Shown here one piece after another: positions 54,418-62,188 of a stretch of DNA of 64,000 nucleotides. The translations under genes and the position numbers were made by a program. The DNA is from Leisingera sp. ANG-M1. GTDB taxonomy: Bacteria > Pseudomonadota > Alphaproteobacteria > Rhodobacterales > Rhodobacteraceae. The first letter of the stretch is position 1. Each line of letters begins with the position of its first letter. Below the pieces are notes generated by a model, which saw only the letters and a program-made list of their open reading frames with translations, did not search any database and was not told the origin of the DNA. Location: assembly GCF_000813745.1 (NCBI RefSeq), contig NZ_JWLC01000014.1:1-64000 (forward strand), read 5' to 3'.

Positions 54418-54639
54418 ATGACACACAGCAGATTCAAACGCCCGCCCGGGTTTGAAGGCACCCAAACCGATCCCGAAGAAAGCTATCGCGCCGGGTACCA
54501 GCACGGCACACGGGCCATGCTGCGGTACCTGGAATCCAATGAAAGCCCGGATCTGGAACGACTGAAAACCTGGATCGGCACCGAGCTGACGGAATGGCGC
54601 CACGATACCGAAGCGGAACCGCTGCCGCCGGCCCTGTGA
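54418..54639 (+). CDS. Small hypothetical protein
   Basis: The 73-residue cytoplasmic protein has RPPGFEGTQTDPEESYRAGYQHGTRAMLRYLES near the start and an amphipathic helix at the end. No family recognised. A weak GAGGCAC precedes the ATG. Codon use is like the core genes, supporting a real gene. Confidence 0.6.
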   Translation: MTHSRFKRPPGFEGTQTDPEESYRAGYQHGTRAMLRYLESNESPDLERLKTWIGTELTEWRHDTEAEPLPPAL

Positions 54640-54724
54640 CGGGCAGAAGGTCGGCCGGGCTGGAACCCGACAGGCATCGGCCCGGCCTCTTGCCAGAGCC
54701 CCCGGTGCGGCGCACTTTGCAGGA

Positions 54725-55114
54725 ATGACCACGACGATTCTGACAGACGGCCCGCAGCTGGCCGCATTCCTTGCGCTGGAAACCAAAGTCTGGGATGCGC
54801 TTGTTGCGGGCGACCCCGAGGCTGACGGACAAATGCTGTCGGCTGATTTCCTGGGCGTTTACCCCAGCGGATTCTCCGGCAAAGATGGCCATTGCGAGCA
54901 GCTCAGGGACGGGCCGGTGATGGCGGAGTACCGCCTCTCCGAGGCGCAAATCCGCCTCATCGCGCAGGACGCCGTTCTTCTCTGCTACCGGGCGGACTAC
55001 AAGCCGGCAGACGGCCTCGACTGGAAAGCCATGCTTATTTCTTCGCTTTGGGAGCAGCGTGAAAACGGCTGGATCAACAGCTTCAGCCAGGACACACCCC
55101 TGACCAGCCCGTAG
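54725..55114 (+). CDS. NTF2-like/DUF4440-type small protein
   Basis: The 129-residue protein shows the helix-helix-strand beginning of the SnoaL/DUF4440 fold (LAAFLALETKVWDALVAGDPEADGQMLSADFLGVYPSGFSGKDGHCEQL), then strands ending MLISSLWEQRENGWINSFSQDTPL. The pattern matches DUF4440. It could be an enzyme or a binding protein. A GCAGGA ribosome-binding site is close to ATG 54725. Confidence 0.75.
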   Translation: MTTTILTDGPQLAAFLALETKVWDALVAGDPEADGQMLSADFLGVYPSGFSGKDGHCEQLRDGPVMAEYRLSEAQIRLIAQDAVLLCYRADYKPADGLDWKAMLISSLWEQRENGWINSFSQDTPLTSP

Positions 55115-55177
55115 AGCCTGAGGCGCTGTTACCGACGTGCCGATGATCTGGACTTGAAAGTGAACTTGAAAGACAAA

Positions 55178-55254
55178 TGGCGCGGTTGACGGGGCTCGAA
55201 CCCGCGACCCCCGGCGTGACAGGCCGGTACTCTAACCAACTGAGCTACAACCGC
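55178..55254 (-). tRNA. tRNA-Asp (anticodon GTC), copy 1
   Basis: The 77-base cloverleaf includes an encoded CCA. Acceptor stem GCGGTTG/CAACCGC, D-arm TAGCTCAGTTGGTTAGAGTA, anticodon loop CTGTCAC with GTC, T-loop GGTTCGAGCC. Confidence 0.97.
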
Positions 55255-55337
55255 GCATGGGCCTTTCGGCGGACCTGACACCAGGTCTATGTCCCCATCC
55301 GGGGCGGACCCTGAAGCGTCAGGGCGGCGGGCGAAAA

Positions 55338-55414
55338 TGGCGCGGTTGACGGGGCTCGAACCCGCGACCCCCGGCGTGACAGGCCGGTACTCTAACCAAC
55401 TGAGCTACAACCGC
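55338..55414 (-). tRNA. tRNA-Asp (anticodon GTC), copy 2
   Basis: Identical to the other two copies over all 77 bases. An 83-base spacer separates it from copy 1. Confidence 0.97.
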
Positions 55415-55495
55415 ATTTTCGCCTTGCGGCGGACCGTTTCCGATCCATCCCCATCCGGAGCGGATCCTGTTTCACCCCAGGATAAGGCGCAGCAG

Positions 55496-55572
55496 TGGCG
55501 CGGTTGACGGGGCTCGAACCCGCGACCCCCGGCGTGACAGGCCGGTACTCTAACCAACTGAGCTACAACCGC
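55496..55572 (-). tRNA. tRNA-Asp (anticodon GTC), copy 3
   Basis: Identical 77-base gene, the first transcribed of the three. The spacer to copy 2 shares GCGGACC and CCCCATCCGG(G/A)GCGGA words with the other spacer, so the unit was tandemly duplicated. Confidence 0.97.
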
Positions 55573-55608
55573 CCGCTGCGATCCAGCATCGCTGCTGAAT
55601 GTTGGGCT

Positions 55609-55637
55609 GTAATATTCTCAGCCCCCGGAGCCGTCAA
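55609..55637 (-). promoter_or_regulatory. Sigma-70-type promoter of the tRNA-Asp array
   Basis: On the minus strand TTGACG (55632-55637) and TATTAC (55609-55614) are spaced by 17 bases. The start point would fall about 30 bases before the first tRNA. Confidence 0.65.
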
Positions 55638-55768
55638 GCGGTGTTTTGCCTTTTTCGGAACTTTCCCCGAAAAAAATGAGACACAGACAATAAGGCGCTG
55701 GAAACAAAAGAAAACCAGCCGAAGGATGATGGTCAGCGTAGCGGCAGCGCAGCATTGAGTTATGAGAG

Positions 55769-55822
55769 TGGCGGGCTGTGAGAAGCCCGAACCCCCGGCA
55801 TCTTCACTGTAAACGACGCGCC
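55769..55822 (-). pseudogene. Decayed tRNA-Val 3' fragment, probable att site remnant
   Basis: On the minus strand the sequence runs collinearly with the last 54 bases of tRNA-Val(TAC) at 58583-58658. It includes CGTTTACA of the anticodon arm, GAAGATG, GGTTCG of the T-arm and the terminal CCA, with roughly 80 percent identity by eye. The 5' third is missing. Confidence 0.78.
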
Positions 55823-56139
55823 AGACGCGCAGGGCATTGTTTTTGGGCAACGGCACGGCTTTTGAGGAGCGTGATTCCGGCGCTGCCGCAGGGTTTGCCG
55901 GTTCATGCTGGCTCACGGAACCTGGGAACGCTTCGCAAATTCTCCAGTTTCGAAACACTGGCCCGGCGGCCTGTGAACGGCGCAGGTTTTTGCAGCCGCT
56001 CCGTCCACGTCTTCATGCTCAGCGATCGGTCCTGCGGCATTAGCGGCCATCGCCATTGCCCCCGTTCAGTCAGCCGAATTTCTCGCGGCCAAGGCGCATG
56101 GCTAGCGCTTTGGCAGAGTTCGTGTGCCTCTGGGAAGAC

Positions 56140-57615
56140 TTAACTTGCCAGGCGCAAGCCGGCACCGGGAGTATCAAAGCCGGCCTGGGGTTGGGCTGGT
56201 GATGGGCTCACTTTGAATGTTGTGGCCAGATCCGCCAAAGCGCGGGCATCTTCCTGCATGGTCCGTGTTGCCGCGGTCGTTTCCTCCACCATCGCGGCAT
56301 TCTGCTGGGTCACGCTGTCCAAATGCGAAACGCCGGTATTGATTTCCGTAAGCCCGGTAAACTGTTCTTCGGCCGACGACGACACTTCCGAGGTCAGTTC
56401 AGAAACCCGCTGCACGTCCTCCACAATGTGGTTCAGAGACCCGCCGGCCTTGTTTACCAGCTGCACCCCTTCTTCAACGTGGCCGACACTGACAGAAATC
56501 AGTCCTTTAATTTCATTTGCCGAATTGGCAGCCCTCTGGGCCAGCGCGCGAACCTCAGAGGCCACGACCGCAAACCCGCGCCCGGCTTCCCCTGCCCGCG
56601 CAGCTTCGACGCCGGCATTCAATGCCAGAAGGTTTGTCTGGAAGGAGATATCGTCAATCGCGCCAATGATTTGAGACATTTTTTCAGAGGAGTCCGCAAT
56701 CTCCTGCATCTTGGAAACGGCATCGCCAACGACGGAGTTTCCTTCCTCGGCAAAGGTTTGCGCCTTCGAGGCCACGTCGCTTGTTTCGGTGGTGGCCTCC
56801 GAAGACGCCCGCATGCTTGCGGTGATTTCCTCGACCGCGGCCGCTGTCTGCTCAAGCGTGGCAGCCTGAGTTTCAGTGCGCTGCGACAGTTCCTGAGCGG
56901 ACTCAGCTATTTCATGCGCTGCACTGCTCAGGGCACTTGTCGAAGATTGAATTGTGCCGATCACCTCCGCCAGGCTGGACATCAGCCGGTTCACGGTTTC
57001 CCGCACGCCATTGTAGCGCTCAGGATAGCTGCTTTCCTCCGGGCCAGGCACAAGCTCTGAAAGATCCCGCGCCTCCATCCGTTCAATGCCTTTTGTGATG
57101 TAGTCAAAAGCGGTGTCCTGCTCGACGCGCTGCGCGGCGAAGTAGGCTTCAATTACATAATGTGTGTCGAGCGCGAAAGCGCGGTTCAAAGCCCCCAGCA
57201 TTCCAAACAGGCGGTTGCGCGCCCTGGAAGAGATCGCGGTGCCGTATTGCTGGCCCAGGACCTCCTGGATGTAGGACGTGGCCCGGGCGTATCCCGAAAG
57301 ATAAAGCTCGAAAGGAAGCTGAATTCTGAAATGAACGCGACCGATGGTCTCTGCGGAGGAATAGTACTCGTCAGAGAAATCACCGCTGAGCAGAAGCTGC
57401 CAATGCCGTTTCTGCGCGGACTTTGCATGGGTCAGAAGCTCGTCGTTGGGAAAGAACCGTGAAGCGTCGGTATCGGCCTGAGCGAACTCGTAGAACTTAT
57501 CAAGAACTTGGTCGAGGTGCGGCCCCACCTTTGAATTTGCGCGGATGAGGTCATCTTTTTGCCGGCCATCGAGTGCAAATTTCGAGATGGTATTTTGTCG
57601 GTCGCTAGCAATCAC
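56140..57615 (-). CDS. Globin-coupled methyl-accepting chemotaxis protein (HemAT-like)
   Basis: The 491-residue soluble receptor has no membrane segment. Residues 15-170 form a protoglobin-type sensor globin with proximal His95 ([19 protein letters not shown]), so haem-bound oxygen is the likely signal. A linker follows, then the long signalling coiled coil with hairpin tip [40 protein letters not shown] that docks CheA/CheW. The GTG start at 57615 has GGAGAG 5-6 bases upstream. The C-terminal 25 residues form a flexible tail without an obvious CheR-binding pentapeptide. It probably mediates aerotaxis. It is the sole intact gene between the tRNA-Val fragment and tRNA-Val. Confidence 0.93.
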   Translation of the reverse strand: MIASDRQNTISKFALDGRQKDDLIRANSKVGPHLDQVLDKFYEFAQADTDASRFFPNDELLTHAKSAQKRHWQLLLSGDFSDEYYSSAETIGRVHFRIQLPFELYLSGYARATSYIQEVLGQQYGTAISSRARNRLFGMLGALNRAFALDTHYVIEAYFAAQRVEQDTAFDYITKGIERMEARDLSELVPGPEESSYPERYNGVRETVNRLMSSLAEVIGTIQSSTSALSSAAHEIAESAQELSQRTETQAATLEQTAAAVEEITASMRASSEATTETSDVASKAQTFAEEGNSVVGDAVSKMQEIADSSEKMSQIIGAIDDISFQTNLLALNAGVEAARAGEAGRGFAVVASEVRALAQRAANSANEIKGLISVSVGHVEEGVQLVNKAGGSLNHIVEDVQRVSELTSEVSSSAEEQFTGLTEINTGVSHLDSVTQQNAAMVEETTAATRTMQEDARALADLATTFKVSPSPAQPQAGFDTPGAGLRLAS

Positions 57616-58194
57616 GTCGTCTCTCCAAAAGTTCCGTTCCTATGGGTGGACAGAACTTTTAGTTTTCACTCATTAAAATACCTTTGCGGTGATTTTACCG
57701 CGTGTTTACTGAGGGTTGATGTCCAAAGGAGAAAAGTTGACCCAGCGTCAATTTGCGACATCGAATCAGTCGTTTTAGGGCTCGCCCGCCTCACAGAAAT
57801 CCCGTTCAGAACCCGCCAGTTATAAGCTCGCCGGCCTATTTGAACGCTTGCAGTCGATCGGCGCCTGGCCTGCCGCGGAGAAGGCAGTCATCCCGCAAGC
57901 TTGGCACACGGCTATGCCGCGTCCCATAGATGGGACCAACTACTTCCTGACTTCACCCGGGATGGCAATCTGCACGAGCAAAAATACGACAAAATGCAGT
58001 CAAGGAAATATTGGGATCTAGATCTCTCCCCAGGACCGCAAAGCGCAAAGCAACTTCTCCAGCAGCAAACAGCTTAATAGCCGTATTGGCACAGACCACA
58101 ACAATCCCAAGCCAACCGATGGCTCTCAAAAAACCAAATCAATAACTCCCTTGCTGGACGAGACGATCCGCTTAGCGCGGATCCTGCTGCCCGG
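57616..58194. other. Gap upstream of the chemotaxis gene
   Basis: About 580 bases without a gene. A perfect TTGAC-N5-GTCAA inverted repeat lies at 57737-57751, about 120 bases before the receptor start. The spacer is one base longer than an FNR box. Nothing else recognised. Confidence 0.4.
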
Positions 58195-58545
58195 CAGCTG
58201 TCCGTGCCGGCGCCGCTCTGCCCCTCACCTGGGGCCGGATCGATGTGGAGCGCGGCGTAATCCACCTGAACAAGCAGGACGGCACCAATAGAAAGGGCCG
58301 TGCCGTTGTGCCGATGAACGCCAGCACCCGCGCCGCACGGCCGACGTTCGCCTGCCCGGAGCAGACCTTCCAACCGAGAAGGTTTCGCAATTTCCCGGCC
58401 ATAGCAACCTGCAAACCACCGTCAAAACCCATGCCCGGTTCCGCCCCGGTCAGATGCAGGATGCGGCCGAGGTTCTGGGTTTTAGGATCTTGCGGAAAAC
58501 AAACCAGGTTCACGGAACCGCTGCGTGCTGCGCAGATACGCAGTC
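58195..58545 (+). pseudogene. Tyrosine recombinase (phage-type integrase) remnant
   Basis: On the plus strand the translation near 58215-58330 reads LTWGRIDVERGVIHLNKQDGTNRKGRAVVPMN. This is the typical segment before the first catalytic block of phage-type integrases. A second in-family-looking stretch, TTVKTHARFRPGQMQDAAEVL, sits near 58415-58470 and resembles the integrase C-terminus (Y.H..PE...DA...L). The parts between, including HxxR, are lost and no start is present. Its position beside tRNA-Val supports an integrated element. Confidence 0.72.
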
Positions 58546-58582
58546 AGCAGAGCATCAATTCGAATGATTTCAGAAGATGGCA

Positions 58583-58658
<76 letters not shown>

Positions 58659-58669
58659 GATGAGCGGGG

Positions 58670-58697
58670 ATTTAGACAATGCCGGCGGGCAGCGCAA
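58670..58697 (-). promoter_or_regulatory. Promoter of tRNA-Val(TAC)
   Basis: TTGCGC and CTAAAT are spaced by 16 bases on the minus strand, 12 bases before the mature 5' end. The same pattern precedes the other tRNA-Val. Confidence 0.5.
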
Positions 58698-58733
58698 GAG
58701 GAAAAAGCAGAAAAATCCCGCCCGGCGGCAATG

Positions 58734-59303
58734 TCATTGCAAAACGGTTTCCGTCCCGTTTTCCAGCACATAGACACAGCCCTGCCCGTTTGGCAGCGCC
58801 GCCATCTGGTCGCGGTCCAGCCCGCAAACAATCCCGCGCATCACTTGCCCCAGCAAACCATGCGCCACCACCACAGACGGCCCGCGCAGCGCCTGCAGGA
58901 AATCCAGAATCCGCGCGTGGAAACTGGCATACCCTTCTCCGCCCGGCGCCTCGCAGAACAGATCCAGATTGCGCGGGTTTGCTCCATGGACCTGCGGATA
59001 GCGCGCAGCCACTTCGCTTAGCGTCATGCCCTGAAACACGCCGGCGAAGGCCTCGGCCAGCCGGGGGTCGGTCACGAACGGCGCGCCGCCCAATGCAATA
59101 TCCGCTGTCTGCTGCGCCCGCCCCAGAGGCGAGACATAGCATTGCGGCCGTGCCGCCATCACCGGCTTCATCAGTTCTGCCTGCCGGCGCGCATGTTCAA
59201 TCCCAAGCGGTGTCAGCGGCGATTCCAGCTGCCCCTGTATGCGGTGCTCTGCATTCCATTCAGTCTGCCCGTGGCGCAAAAGCCAGATCTTCGGAAAATT
59301 CAT
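58734..59303 (-). CDS. Histidine phosphatase family protein (phosphoglycerate mutase-like)
   Basis: The 189-residue branch-1 histidine phosphatase has the phospho-His in LLRHGQTEWN (His11), the second Arg in SPLGRAQQTAD, Glu in the LAEAFAGVF region and His in VVVAHGLLGQVMR. It resembles GpmB/CobC-type broad phosphatases rather than a glycolytic mutase, for which it is short. It sits between two tRNA-Val genes. Confidence 0.9.
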   Translation of the reverse strand: MNFPKIWLLRHGQTEWNAEHRIQGQLESPLTPLGIEHARRQAELMKPVMAARPQCYVSPLGRAQQTADIALGGAPFVTDPRLAEAFAGVFQGMTLSEVAARYPQVHGANPRNLDLFCEAPGGEGYASFHARILDFLQALRGPSVVVAHGLLGQVMRGIVCGLDRDQMAALPNGQGCVYVLENGTETVLQ

Positions 59304-59414
59304 GCTCCCCCCGCTTTGCCTTGCCGGAAAATTGGTAGCGGCAAGGCGGCAGAAGCGGAACCCCGGAAAGACAAAAGGCGCTCAACCTTTTCAGGGAGCG
59401 CCTTCCGCAAATAA

Positions 59415-59489
59415 TGGTGGGTGATAAGAGATTTGAACTCCTGACATCTTCGATGTGAACGAAGCGCTCTACCACTGAGCTAATCACCC
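59415..59489 (-). tRNA. tRNA-Val (anticodon CAC)
   Basis: The 75-base cloverleaf includes CCA. Acceptor GGGTGAT/ATCACCC, anticodon loop TTCACAT, and T-arm CAGGAGTTCAAATCTCTT with an A in place of the usual G after TTCA. It decodes GTG. Confidence 0.94.
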
Positions 59490-59500
59490 GTGAGGCAGGC

Positions 59501-59528
59501 TTTTAGCGGTCCGCCGCAGTCTCCGCAA
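59501..59528 (-). promoter_or_regulatory. Promoter of tRNA-Val(CAC) inside the end of the HU-like gene
   Basis: TTGCGG and CTAAAA with 16-base spacing lie across the last codons and stop of the gene at 59503-60081. Confidence 0.45.
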
Positions 59529-60081
59529 GAGGGTCAGAGGAAGTTTCTTCGCCCTCCTCTGCATTTTCTTGCCCCGGTTTCCGTGCAGCTGCAGCAGCCG
59601 CATCCGGCTGCCGCAGTTTGCAGACAAAGACCTTGCCGTTGCTGCGCTCCTGGCTGCGGGTGACGCGCAGCTTGCCCAGCGGCTTGAGGTTCAGCTCACG
59701 CCCCTCGGCGACTGCCTCCCCAAGCAGCGCAAGCACCGCCTCGATCACCGGCTTGGCATCCCGCTTCTTGATGCCAGAGCGCTCAACCGCCTGTTCCACC
59801 AGCTCTTTCTTGCCCAGTTCCGGCGCCGCGACCACCGGCTTGGCGGTCTCCACAACAACCGGCTCCGGCGCCGCAGCGGCCTCTGCAGCGGGCTTGGTCT
59901 CCGGCAGTTTCGGCAACGGTTCCGTTACTGTCCGCGGCTTGGCAGCCGCCGGTTTAGCAGCGGGCTTTGCCGCAGCAGACTTGGCTCCCGGCGCGGTCAG
60001 CGTGCCGCTTTTCCGGGAGGTTGATTTGCGCGTGCTGGTTTTGCGCGCGGATGCGCTGGTTTTGCTTGTAGCTCTTGCCAT
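59503..60081 (-). CDS. HU/IHF-family DNA-binding protein with Lys/Ala-rich extension
   Basis: The 192-residue protein has an N-terminal 85-90 residues rich in Ser/Thr/Lys, then Ala/Pro/Lys, histone H1-like (SKTSASARKTSTRKSTSRKSG, KPAAKPAAAKP). An HU-fold domain spans about residues 88-165 (GKKELVEQAVERSGIKKRDAKPVIEAVLALLGEAVAEGRELNLKPLGKLRVTRSQERSNGKVFVCKLRQ), and an acidic tail ends the protein. The DNA-intercalating arm Pro of classic HU is not evident. Such extended HU proteins are common in roseobacters and probably act in nucleoid structure. Confidence 0.85.
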   Translation of the reverse strand: MARATSKTSASARKTSTRKSTSRKSGTLTAPGAKSAAAKPAAKPAAAKPRTVTEPLPKLPETKPAAEAAAAPEPVVVETAKPVVAAPELGKKELVEQAVERSGIKKRDAKPVIEAVLALLGEAVAEGRELNLKPLGKLRVTRSQERSNGKVFVCKLRQPDAAAAAARKPGQENAEEGEETSSDPLAETAADR

Positions 60082-60210
60082 TGTTGCCCCACTTACCCGA
60101 TTTACCGCCTGTTTCCGGCGCCAAGGCCTGCCTCAAGCAGACGCAGAGCTGCCCGGCAGGCATGTCCTGTCCGGCAAGCTTAGCACAGTAAATCCTATGC
60201 CGTGAACCGG

Positions 60211-60666
60211 TTAGCAGCCCGGCAGGGCATCGCGGCGGATCATTGTGCGCAAAGTGAAACTGGACCGGGTGTTGCGGATGCCTGGCACCCGCATCAGCCG
60301 GTCCTCCAGAAACCGGTCGAAATCCGGCAGATCCTCAGCCACCACCCGCAGCAGGATATCCCGGGTCCCGGTCATAAGGTAGCACTCCATCACCTGATCG
60401 AACTGCCGCACTGCAGTCTCAAAGGCGCTGAGCGCTTCGGTGGATTGCCGGTCCAGTTCGACCGCCACAAAAATGGTAACCGGCAGCCCCAGCTTGGCCT
60501 GGTCGACACGGGCCGAGTACCCGCAGATGACACCGCTTTCCTCCAGATTCGCCACCCTCCGCGCGCAAGGGGTCGGCGACAGGCCGACCAGCTCTGAGAG
60601 TTCCGAGATTTTCAGCCGCCCGTTGCGCTGAAGCGCAGCTACGATCTTGCGATCTATCGAATCCAT
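60211..60666 (-). CDS. Lrp/AsnC family transcriptional regulator
   Basis: The 151-residue regulator has an HTH at residues about 3-60 (SIDRKIVAALQRNGRLKISELSELVGLSPTPCARRVANLEESGVI) and a C-terminal RAM/AsnC ligand domain (VMECYLMTGTRDILLRVVAEDLPDFDRFLEDRLMRVPGIRNTRSSFTLRTM). ATG 60666 with GGGGAAAG upstream is preferred to the longer frame. It is divergent from the leucine dehydrogenase gene, 131 bases apart, and is its likely regulator, responding to a branched-chain amino acid. Confidence 0.93.
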   Translation of the reverse strand: MDSIDRKIVAALQRNGRLKISELSELVGLSPTPCARRVANLEESGVICGYSARVDQAKLGLPVTIFVAVELDRQSTEALSAFETAVRQFDQVMECYLMTGTRDILLRVVAEDLPDFDRFLEDRLMRVPGIRNTRSSFTLRTMIRRDALPGC

Positions 60667-60797
60667 GGCGCTTTCCCCTATCACTCCGGCATTTTGCAGA
60701 GATTACCGCCAAATTTAGCACCCTTGACATATGTTTTTAGTGAAAACCGGCGCTGCCGCCCCACTATCATCATGGCAAGTTGAGGAGGAGCGATCAA

Positions 60798-61847
60798 ATG
60801 ACAGTGACGGCCGTCGCATCAGGCACTCACGAAGAAATCTACCGGGTCGAGGAGCCTTCGGCCGGACTGCTCGGCTTCATTGCCGTTCATTCCACCCGCA
60901 TGGGTCCGGCGGCGGGCGGGCTGCGCATGCGCCCCTACGCCAGCGAAGAGGACGCGCTGACGGACGTCAAGCGGCTGAGCGAAGGGATGACCTACAAGAA
61001 TGCGGCCGCAGGGCTGCCCCTCGGCGGCGGCAAGGCAGTCATCATCGGCGACCCGGCCAAGGATAAGACACCGGCGCTGCTGCGCGCCTTCGGCCGCGCG
61101 ATCCAGTCGCTGGAAGGCCGCTACATCACCGCCGAGGACATGGGCATGAGCCCGGCCGACATGGCCATCCTGGCTGAGGAAACCGACTGGGCCGCAGGGC
61201 TGGCAAACGGGCAATTTGCCAGCGGCGACCCGTCTCCGGTCACAGCCCAAGGCATTTTCAACGCCATCCGCACCGCCCGGGCGCACCAATGCGGCAGCCG
61301 CGCCCTGAAAGGCGTAACCGTAGCGGTGCAGGGTCTTGGCCATGTCGGCTGGTATCTGTGCCGCCTTCTTCATGAAGCCGGAGCCAAACTCGCGGTTACC
61401 GATATCGACAATGCCCGCACGGAGCAGGCTGTCGCGGCCTTTGGCGCCAAGGCTGTGCCACTGGCAGAGATCCACACTGTGCAGGCCGATGTCTTTGCCC
61501 CCTGTGCAATCGGCGGTGTGCTGAACGCAGAAACCATTCCGCAGCTGAAAGCCGGCATCGTCGCCGGCGGCGCCAACAACCAATTGGCCGGGCCGGAAGA
61601 CGGCGCTGCACTGCATGCCCGCGGCATTCTCTATGCACCGGATTTTGTCGCCAACGGCGGCGGCATCATCAATGTGGCCACGGAAATTCTCAAGATTGCC
61701 GACCGTCAGGGGTTTGTCGCCGAGAAACTGAACGCGCTGGACGCAACCATGGCAGCCATCCTGGTTCAGGCTAAGGCGGAAAACGTCAGCCCGGACGCGG
61801 TGGCCGTCGCCGCCGTGCAGACCAAGATGGCCCAAAAAGCGGCCTGA
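60798..61847 (+). CDS. Leucine dehydrogenase-like Glu/Leu/Phe/Val dehydrogenase
   Basis: The 349-residue NAD-dependent amino acid dehydrogenase would deaminate branched-chain amino acids to 2-oxo acids. The N-terminal substrate domain has GGLRMRPY, K67 and K79 (MTYKNAAAGLPLGGGKAV), and the C-terminal Rossmann domain has VQGLGHVGWYL. GGANNQLAGPEDG and APDFVANGGGIINV are typical of the leucine dehydrogenase group. AGGAGGAG precedes ATG 60798. The divergent Lrp gene next to it suggests leucine- or valine-inducible expression. Confidence 0.9.
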   Translation: MTVTAVASGTHEEIYRVEEPSAGLLGFIAVHSTRMGPAAGGLRMRPYASEEDALTDVKRLSEGMTYKNAAAGLPLGGGKAVIIGDPAKDKTPALLRAFGRAIQSLEGRYITAEDMGMSPADMAILAEETDWAAGLANGQFASGDPSPVTAQGIFNAIRTARAHQCGSRALKGVTVAVQGLGHVGWYLCRLLHEAGAKLAVTDIDNARTEQAVAAFGAKAVPLAEIHTVQADVFAPCAIGGVLNAETIPQLKAGIVAGGANNQLAGPEDGAALHARGILYAPDFVANGGGIINVATEILKIADRQGFVAEKLNALDATMAAILVQAKAENVSPDAVAVAAVQTKMAQKAA

Positions 61848-61901
61848 AGATGCCTTCAGGGCCTGCCTTTGCCGCCCGGTAAGTTGCCTCAATAGAGGGA
61901 A

Positions 61902-62066
61902 GGCTCCCGCGCCAGGAAAGACTCCGCCTGCGGCGGCCTCCTACCTCGCTTTGGGCCCGGCAGCCTGCCCTGAACAGGGCAGGCTGCGCGCCGGACCGGA
62001 AACCGGTCCGGCGCCACGCCCAACAGGAGCGGTGGCACCCAGCGCCTCCGGCGACGGGCGGGAGCC
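61902..62066 (-). repeat. Multi-hairpin structured element, copy 2
   Basis: A perfect 9-bp terminal inverted repeat, GGCTCCCGC (61902-61910) with GCGGGAGCC (62058-62066), encloses TTGGGC/GCCCAA (61951-61956 with 62018-62023). That stem holds two perfect hairpins, 13 bp (61960-61987) and 12 bp (61988-62014). It shares CTCCCGCCCGTC and TTGGGC(G/C)T(G/A)GCGCC with copy 1 in the inverted sense. Confidence 0.8.
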
Positions 62067-62143
62067 TCACGGCCGCAAAACTCCGTAGCGCACGCAATAT
62101 GATTACTCAGGTCAGCAGACCAGAGCGGAAGCGGCAACTGGAA

Positions 62144-62167
62144 AGGGCGGCCCCTTGGGACCGCCCT
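62144..62167 (-). terminator. Terminator of lon
   Basis: AGGGCGG-CCCC and GGGA-CCGCCCT form an 11-bp stem with one mismatch-type pair and a 2-base loop region, 22 bases after the lon stop. A short T-tract follows on the minus strand. Confidence 0.7.
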
Positions 62168-62188
62168 CTCAATTTCAGAACTCAGGGA

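Larger units (their letters stand above)
55769..58582. mobile_element. Probable small island integrated at tRNA-Val
   Basis: The interval is bounded on the right by the 3' end of an intact tRNA-Val and on the left by a same-orientation tRNA-Val 3' fragment. A tyrosine-recombinase remnant lies next to the intact tRNA. This is the standard layout of a tRNA-integrated element. The only intact gene inside is the chemotaxis receptor gene. Confidence 0.6.
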
